Assembly (NCBI GenBank): GCA_003151665.1
Contig: PLYD01000151.1
Location: 1-9,610 of the forward strand
Source of the DNA: Candidatus Dormiibacterota bacterium
Lineage (GTDB): Bacteria; Chloroflexota; Dormibacteria; Dormibacterales; Dormibacteraceae
Direction of reading: 5' to 3'
Length of the DNA stretch: 9,610 nucleotides
Below are positions 6,354 to 9,610 of the stretch, piece after piece. The notes under the pieces were generated by a model. The model did no database searches, was not told where the DNA came from, and saw only the letters and a list, made by a program, of their open reading frames with translations. The position numbers were made by a program, and so were the translations under genes. Within the stretch, counting starts at the first letter, position 1, and each line of letters starts with the position of its first letter.

Positions 6354-6698
6354 CTAACTCGCGTAATCGAAGTCGTCGGGTTCGCTGTCGTCCCAGTCCG
6401 GGAAGCGCCAGCGGAACAGGCGCTCCTGGATCTCAAAAAGGCTGTCGAGGGTGTCCTGGACGACCCCGCGGTCGCGCAGTGGCTCCCGAACGTGGTTGGG
6501 CATCGTCTCAATGGCTTCCCGGAGCTCGGCGCGTACGGGCGCAGGCACCGTTTTGACGCCGTCCCGGTTCATCTCCTCGAGGCGCCACAGGACCCTGTCG
6601 GTGGCCTCCAGCATCCGCTGGAAGGCGTAGCGCCGCCGGTTGTGCCGGCGGAGCGCCGCCTCCTGCTGCTCGATACGCGTGCTTGTTCGGTCGATCAT
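6354..6698 (-). CDS. Small uncharacterised charged helical protein (114 aa)
   Basis: I do not recognise this family. The 114-residue product is strongly charged and predicted mostly helical. Residues 1-50 are Arg/Glu-rich with coiled-coil-like spacing (TRIEQQEAALRRHNRRR, then RMLEATDRVLWRLEEM). A middle helical section follows (about 57-100, including a DTLDSLFEIQERLFRWRF run), and the protein ends in an acidic tail (DWDDSEPDDFDYAS). It has no signal peptide, membrane segment or cysteine, so it is probably cytoplasmic. The ATG at 6698 was chosen because AAAGG lies 8-9 bases upstream. The same frame stays open much further upstream (to 7250), but that part is antisense to the Nudix gene and reads like shadow sequence. 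The gene is divergent from the Nudix hydrolase with 63 bases between, and ends one base before a pair of strong hairpins. Confidence 0.7.
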   Translation of the reverse strand: MIDRTSTRIEQQEAALRRHNRRRYAFQRMLEATDRVLWRLEEMNRDGVKTVPAPVRAELREAIETMPNHVREPLRDRGVVQDTLDSLFEIQERLFRWRFPDWDDSEPDDFDYAS

Positions 6699-6721
6699 CT
6701 CAGCTACCTTTCTTAGCTTAG

Positions 6722-6736
6722 TGGCTCGGGGAGCCA
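6722..6736. repeat. Short inverted repeat between divergent genes
   Basis: TGGCTC-GGG-GAGCCA is a 6-pair inverted repeat in the 63-base gap between the small protein and the Nudix gene. It could be an operator or an incidental structure; no regulator is linked to it in the window. Confidence 0.3.
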
Positions 6737-6761
6737 ATGACCAATTGGGAGGGTTTCTGAG

Positions 6762-7349
6762 ATCAGCAACGTCGACTTCCTGGCTCGCCTCGAACGCCTG
6801 TTCCGCCCAATCGACGGCTGGGGCGAGTTCCGCCGGGGCGCCAGGAAGGCCGCCGTGGTCTTCGTCCTGTACGAAGCCAATGGGCGCTGGGAGGTGCCTT
6901 TCGTCAGACGCCGGGCCGACCTCCGGGATCACCCCGGGCAGGTCGCGCTGCCTGGCGGGGGCGTCCACGACCGCGAGTCGGCGTGGGAGGCTGCCCAGCG
7001 CGAGGTGACCGAGGAGATCGGCGTACCGCGTGGCCGCCTGGTTCCCCTGGGCGCCGGAGAGCCCATCTATGCGGCGGTCTCCAACTTCTCTGTCGTTCCC
7101 TTCGTCGCTCACCTGCCAGGCCCGGTTGCCCAATTCGTGCACGAGCCAAGCGAGCTGGAAGGCGTGCTCCAGATACCGCTCGCAAGGCTGCTCGACGACG
7201 GCGCCTGGCTGGAATCTTCCAACCCCTGGCGCTTTCGCTACCTCGCCCATGAGGAGAGCGTGGTCTGGGGCCTGACCGAGCGCATAGTCGCCGGCCTCGC
7301 TCCAAAGCTGCGACAGGCGCTCGATCCGCCGCCCGGCGCCGGGAGCTAG
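6762..7349 (+). CDS. Nudix hydrolase, CoA pyrophosphatase-like (apparent non-canonical ATC start)
   Basis: A 195-codon Nudix protein of the CoA-pyrophosphatase (NudL/YeaB) type, which would cleave CoA or related nucleoside diphosphates. The Nudix box is complete at residues 66-88 (G-x5-E-x7-REVTEEIGV), with the metal-binding glutamates of REVTEE present. Just before it, RADLRDHPGQVALPGG matches the NuCoA-type motif upstream of the box. The start is a problem. The frame is open from 6741 after a TGA, but the first ATG, GTG or TTG is GTG at 6855, which would cut into the first beta strand and remove a family-like N-terminus (DFLARLERLFRPI). A strong GGGAGGG (6747-6753) lies 8 bases before an ATC at 6762, so I place the start there by inference. 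The conservative alternative is 6855 (164 aa). The gene ends 41 bases from the convergent ccmD stop. Confidence 0.8.
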   Translation: MSNVDFLARLERLFRPIDGWGEFRRGARKAAVVFVLYEANGRWEVPFVRRRADLRDHPGQVALPGGGVHDRESAWEAAQREVTEEIGVPRGRLVPLGAGEPIYAAVSNFSVVPFVAHLPGPVAQFVHEPSELEGVLQIPLARLLDDGAWLESSNPWRFRYLAHEESVVWGLTERIVAGLAPKLRQALDPPPGAGS

Positions 7350-7390
7350 GCCTCAAATCGACCCGGCGAGCCAACTCGAAAAGGAAAGGC

Positions 7391-7504
7391 CTACTTCTTT
7401 GCCGAAGCCCTCACTGACAGCTCGCGCAATGTGCCCAGAGACAGCCAGAGGAAGCCGCCCAGGATGAGAACAGCGACGACGTACGCAACGACGAGATAAA
7501 TCAT
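7391..7504 (-). CDS. ccmD: CcmD-like single-helix heme exporter subunit (37 aa)
   Basis: A 37-residue membrane peptide at the end of the ccm cluster. The ATG at 7504 overlaps the ccmC TGA as ATGA. One hydrophobic helix (about residues 2-22, rich in Val, Leu and Tyr) is followed by a basic, helical tail (TLRELSVRASAKK), which gives the N-out, C-in topology expected of CcmD. The AY.V..L.L.GF pattern and the place right after ccmC match the family. CcmD works with CcmABC to release heme-loaded CcmE from CcmC. It is shorter than the E. coli protein (69 residues) but in line with short CcmD proteins elsewhere. The call rests on position and topology more than on sequence identity. Confidence 0.75.
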   Translation of the reverse strand: MIYLVVAYVVAVLILGGFLWLSLGTLRELSVRASAKK

Positions 7505-8193
7505 CGGGCCGGCTCCGGCTCTCGCGGCGCGCCGACGAGCTGGGCGACTGGCGACGGCACTTCATCCGTGAGCGCCTCGATCTGGTAGCGGATGGCAACC
7601 ATCACAGCGGCCAGGAACAGCGTGCAGGCCATCGTCACCAGGAACACGAACAGCATCTGCGGAGGCAGCGCGTCGTTGACGATCACCGGCCCAGGATGCT
7701 GGGTGCGCCACCACGTGACGCTGAAGTAAACGATGGGCACGTCGACGAAGCCGAAGATCCCGACCACTGCCGCAAAGCGCGCGGCCTGTCGCCCTGGCTC
7801 GGCCAGGCGGCGCAGGAGCAGATAGCCCGCGTAGATGATCCAGAGCACCAACGTCGACGTGAGCCGTGCGTCCCACGTCCAGAACTTGCCCCATATCGGC
7901 TTCGCGTACAGCATCCCCATGACGAGAGTGACGGTGGTCAGCACCACGCCGACCAACGCGGCGGCCCTCGCCAGGCGATCGGCCCGCGCGCTCTCGGTTC
8001 GCAGGTAGGCGATGCTCGCACCCAACACAACGGCGAAGCAGGCGAAGGCAGCGATTGCCGCGCTGACGTGAAGATAGAAGATTCGCTGCGGCTGCTTCTG
8101 CAGGAAATCCTCTGGCGCGTAGAAGAAGATCAGCGCTCCGGCGACGAGCATGAGCAGCACAGCCGCCACTACCAGCCTCGTGTACCTAGTCAT
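7501..8193 (-). CDS. ccmC: CcmC, heme-handling protein of cytochrome c maturation System I
   Basis: A 230-residue protein with six membrane helices. CcmC binds heme and attaches it to the chaperone CcmE on the outer face of the membrane. The tryptophan-rich heme-handling motif WGKFWTWD is at residues 101-108, and the two external axial histidines are likely H42 (YLHVSAA) and H166 (TQHPGPV). Length fits the family. The start is ATG at 8193. The frame is open 43 codons further upstream, but that part is Ser/Arg-rich shadow of ccmB and hydrophilic, so I excluded it. The ATG overlaps the ccmB stop by 8 bases, and the TGA overlaps the ccmD start, so the genes are probably translationally coupled. 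Could be confused with CcsA/CcmF-type WWD proteins, but size and neighbours argue for CcmC. Confidence 0.93.
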   Translation of the reverse strand: MTRYTRLVVAAVLLMLVAGALIFFYAPEDFLQKQPQRIFYLHVSAAIAAFACFAVVLGASIAYLRTESARADRLARAAALVGVVLTTVTLVMGMLYAKPIWGKFWTWDARLTSTLVLWIIYAGYLLLRRLAEPGRQAARFAAVVGIFGFVDVPIVYFSVTWWRTQHPGPVIVNDALPPQMLFVFLVTMACTLFLAAVMVAIRYQIEALTDEVPSPVAQLVGAPREPEPAR

Positions 8194-8851
8194 CGAGGAC
8201 AAACCGCGCCGCGAGCGACGTGAGCACGACAAACAGTATGTCGAAGTCGATGAGCAGGGCCACGGCCTGGTTGTAACTGCCGCTTGCGCCCATCGCCACC
8301 TGGACGGCCTGGCCTCCGGCAACGATGAACGGAATCCACAGCGGCAGAGTAAGAAGCGGCAGCAGCACCTCCCTCGAGCGCACGCGCGCCACGATGGCGG
8401 CGAACAGGCAACCGAGAGCCGCCATACCGACTGTCGCGATGAGGACAGCGGCGACCAGCTCTACGTTGAACGGAGTTCCGAACATCAGCGCGAGCGCCGG
8501 CAACAGGACCGCTTCGCACGCGATCAGCAACAGGGCAGCGGCGATGGCCTTGCCCGCGAAGATCGCGGCCGCGGACGCCGGCGTGAGCAGCATCGCTTCC
8601 AGTGAGGCCTGCTCGCGCTCGGCGGCGAACGCGCGACCGAAAGCGACCAAGCCTGCAAACACAAGCGCCAGCCACAGCACGCCTGGCGCGATAACCGTCG
8701 CGTTCTGCGAGTCGATCTGGAAACCGAAGTTGGCGATCACCAGCGCCAGCACGACGAACTGGCCGAGCGCGGGCACGAGCTCGCGCGTGCGCCACTCTGA
8801 TGTCAGGTCCTTTCGAGCGACCGCATAGGCGACTGCGATCGATCTGGTCAA
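8186..8851 (-). CDS. ccmB: CcmB, heme exporter ABC transporter permease
   Basis: A 221-residue permease with about six hydrophobic helices. CcmB pairs with the ATPase CcmA in the ABC complex that acts with CcmC and CcmD in cytochrome c maturation. After a basic N-terminus (AVARKDLTSEWRTRE, about 10-24), the family-like cytosolic section reads FGRAFAAEREQASLEAMLLT (71-90). The rest alternates long hydrophobic stretches and ends in a short charged tail. The start is TTG at 8851, which overlaps the ccmA TGA as TTGA. The stop overlaps the ccmC start by 8 bases. No other good start is seen close by. Confidence 0.92.
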   Translation of the reverse strand: MTRSIAVAYAVARKDLTSEWRTRELVPALGQFVVLALVIANFGFQIDSQNATVIAPGVLWLALVFAGLVAFGRAFAAEREQASLEAMLLTPASAAAIFAGKAIAAALLLIACEAVLLPALALMFGTPFNVELVAAVLIATVGMAALGCLFAAIVARVRSREVLLPLLTLPLWIPFIVAGGQAVQVAMGASGSYNQAVALLIDFDILFVVLTSLAARFVLDD

Positions 8852-9492
8852 CGGACCACCCGCAACCTGGTGCCCGCGCCGAGCGACCTGCCGTTGCGCA
8901 ACACCACTGTTCGCTGGCAGAGGCGGTTCGCAAGTGCGTGATCGTGGGTGGCGAGCACCACGGAGCGCCCGCGCATCACGCTCGCCAGCAGGTCGGGGCC
9001 GCCCGAGTCGAGACTCGCGTCCGGCTCGTCGAGGACCAGGAGGCGAGGACTGTGCAGAACCGCACGTCCGATCGCAAGCCGTTGCTGCTCACCGCGCGAG
9101 AGCCGTCCTGCCGGCCGCCGCGCGACGTCGCTGAGCCCGACCAAAGCCAGCGCCTCAGGCACGCGCTTGCGGTCTACGTCGTGCAGCGAGCAGAAGAATT
9201 CGAGATTCTCCGCCGCCGAAAGAGCGGGGTACAACCCAGGCGCGTGGGCGACATAGCCGATTTGCGCCCGAAGGGCCTTGCGCTCGCGCACTGCGTCGAG
9301 CCCGAAGATCGCAAGCTGGCCGGAAGTCGGACGGGCCGCGGTGGCGAGGATGCGAAGCAGCGTGGTCTTGCCGGCGCCGTTGTCCCCCAGGACCGCAAGG
9401 TGCTCTCCCTGGTCGAGCGCAAGGTCGACGGCGTCGAGGGCAACGTCCGAACCGAACCGCTGAGTGAGCTCGTGGGCCACGATCGCGCTCAC
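8848..9492 (-). CDS. ccmA: CcmA, heme exporter ABC transporter ATP-binding protein
   Basis: A 214-residue cytosolic ATPase; ATP hydrolysis drives release of holo-CcmE from the CcmABCD complex. Walker A is GDNGAGKT (36-43). The signature motif reads LSRGE (131-135) instead of LSGGQ, which is common in CcmA-like ATPases. Walker B is LLVLDEP (151-157) with catalytic E156, the D-loop is ASLD, and the H-loop histidine is H183 (ATHD). All catalytic residues are present. The start is GTG at 9492, overlapping the stop of the upstream 38-residue peptide gene as GTGA. The stop overlaps the TTG of ccmB. Identification as CcmA instead of another short ABC ATPase rests on size and on the following ccmB, ccmC and ccmD. 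Confidence 0.93.
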   Translation of the reverse strand: MSAIVAHELTQRFGSDVALDAVDLALDQGEHLAVLGDNGAGKTTLLRILATAARPTSGQLAIFGLDAVRERKALRAQIGYVAHAPGLYPALSAAENLEFFCSLHDVDRKRVPEALALVGLSDVARRPAGRLSRGEQQRLAIGRAVLHSPRLLVLDEPDASLDSGGPDLLASVMRGRSVVLATHDHALANRLCQRTVVLRNGRSLGAGTRLRVVR

Positions 9493-9605
9493 TTTGTTTT
9501 CTCGGTGATCGCCGGCCCGGGTTCGTCAGCCGGCGTCTTGATCAGCGGCCACAGCACGAAAGGGCCCGCGACGAACAGCAGGAGTGTCGCGACGATCAGC
9601 GCCAT
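9489..9605 (-). CDS. Small membrane peptide at the head of the ccm cluster (38 aa, CcmI-N-terminus-like)
   Basis: A 38-residue open frame that begins ATG at 9605, directly after an in-frame TAG (9606-9608), and ends in a TGA overlapping the ccmA start as GTGA. It has one hydrophobic helix (about residues 2-22, ALIVATLLLFVAGPFVLWPL) and a short polar tail with prolines and charged residues. The FVLWPL ending resembles the N-terminal helix of CcmI/CycH proteins, which escort apocytochrome c, but the rest of such a protein is absent. It could be a CcmD-like or CcmI-derived accessory subunit. Coding is supported by the tight 4-base overlap, correct frame and membrane-like composition; homology is unverified. 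Any gene upstream lies beyond the window. Confidence 0.6.
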   Translation of the reverse strand: MALIVATLLLFVAGPFVLWPLIKTPADEPGPAITEKTK

Positions 9606-9610
9606 CTAAG

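Noticed and set aside
6699..7250. Upstream extension of the small minus-strand protein to a 298-residue frame
   Set aside because: It is antisense to the well-supported Nudix gene, has no family-like content, and a good Shine-Dalgarno marks the ATG at 6698.
7332..7343. CCCGGCGCCGGG palindrome as terminator of the Nudix gene
   Set aside because: It lies within the last codons, leaves no loop as a perfect palindrome, and has no T run; it is probably incidental GC-rich coding sequence.
8194..8322. Forty-three-codon N-terminal extension of ccmC
   Set aside because: The extra residues are hydrophilic Ser/Arg/Trp-rich shadow of ccmB, while the ATG at 8193 starts directly before the first membrane helix.
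8800..9609. Long plus-strand open frame (269 codons)
   Set aside because: It lies opposite ccmA and the end of ccmB and has Arg/Pro/Ala-rich shadow composition typical of high-GC antisense frames.

Overview
This is a high-GC bacterial window (GC judged by eye, not counted). It is densely packed, with GTG and TTG starts as well as ATG and many genes joined by 4-8 base overlaps. The gene content suggests a Gram-positive-like or Terrabacteria lineage such as Chloroflexota/Dormibacteria or Actinomycetota: an MscL with a C-terminal zinc ribbon, a three-domain DtxR-type repressor, and a System I (Ccm) cytochrome c maturation operon. That placement is inference and is not tested by any rRNA or marker gene here. 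I see no mobile element, CRISPR array, tRNA or rRNA.

Layout, left to right. (1) Bases 1-2591, minus strand: a secreted M23 metallopeptidase with a C-terminal Fn3-like domain, followed by a long fatty acyl-CoA reductase-type gene that runs off the left edge. (2) Bases 2689-4140, plus strand: a zinc-containing medium-chain dehydrogenase and the mechanosensitive channel MscL. (3) Bases 4137-5338, minus strand: a DtxR-family metal-dependent repressor and a DinB-like protein, joined by an ATGA overlap. (4) Bases 5361-6149, plus strand: a ZIP-family metal transporter, divergent from the repressor. A palindrome at 5310-5323 in the shared control region looks like the repressor's operator. (5) Bases 6150-6353: a non-coding 204-base stretch with three strong hairpins. 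(6) Bases 6354-7349: a small uncharacterised protein (minus) divergent from a Nudix CoA-pyrophosphatase-like hydrolase (plus), which seems to lack a canonical start codon. (7) Bases 7391-9605, minus strand: a five-gene cytochrome c maturation cluster in which every junction overlaps: a 38-residue membrane peptide, ccmA, ccmB, ccmC and a 37-residue ccmD.

Two units read as coherent systems. The repressor/ZIP pair is a metal-homeostasis module; the repressor's predicted primary metal site differs from both DtxR and MntR. The Ccm cluster encodes the ABC exporter (CcmAB) and the heme-handling CcmC/CcmD; ccmE, ccmF and ccmH are not in the window. I see no clearly new multi-gene system. The best leads are the altered DtxR metal site with its operator, the two very small ccm-operon genes, the Nudix start and the tandem hairpins.
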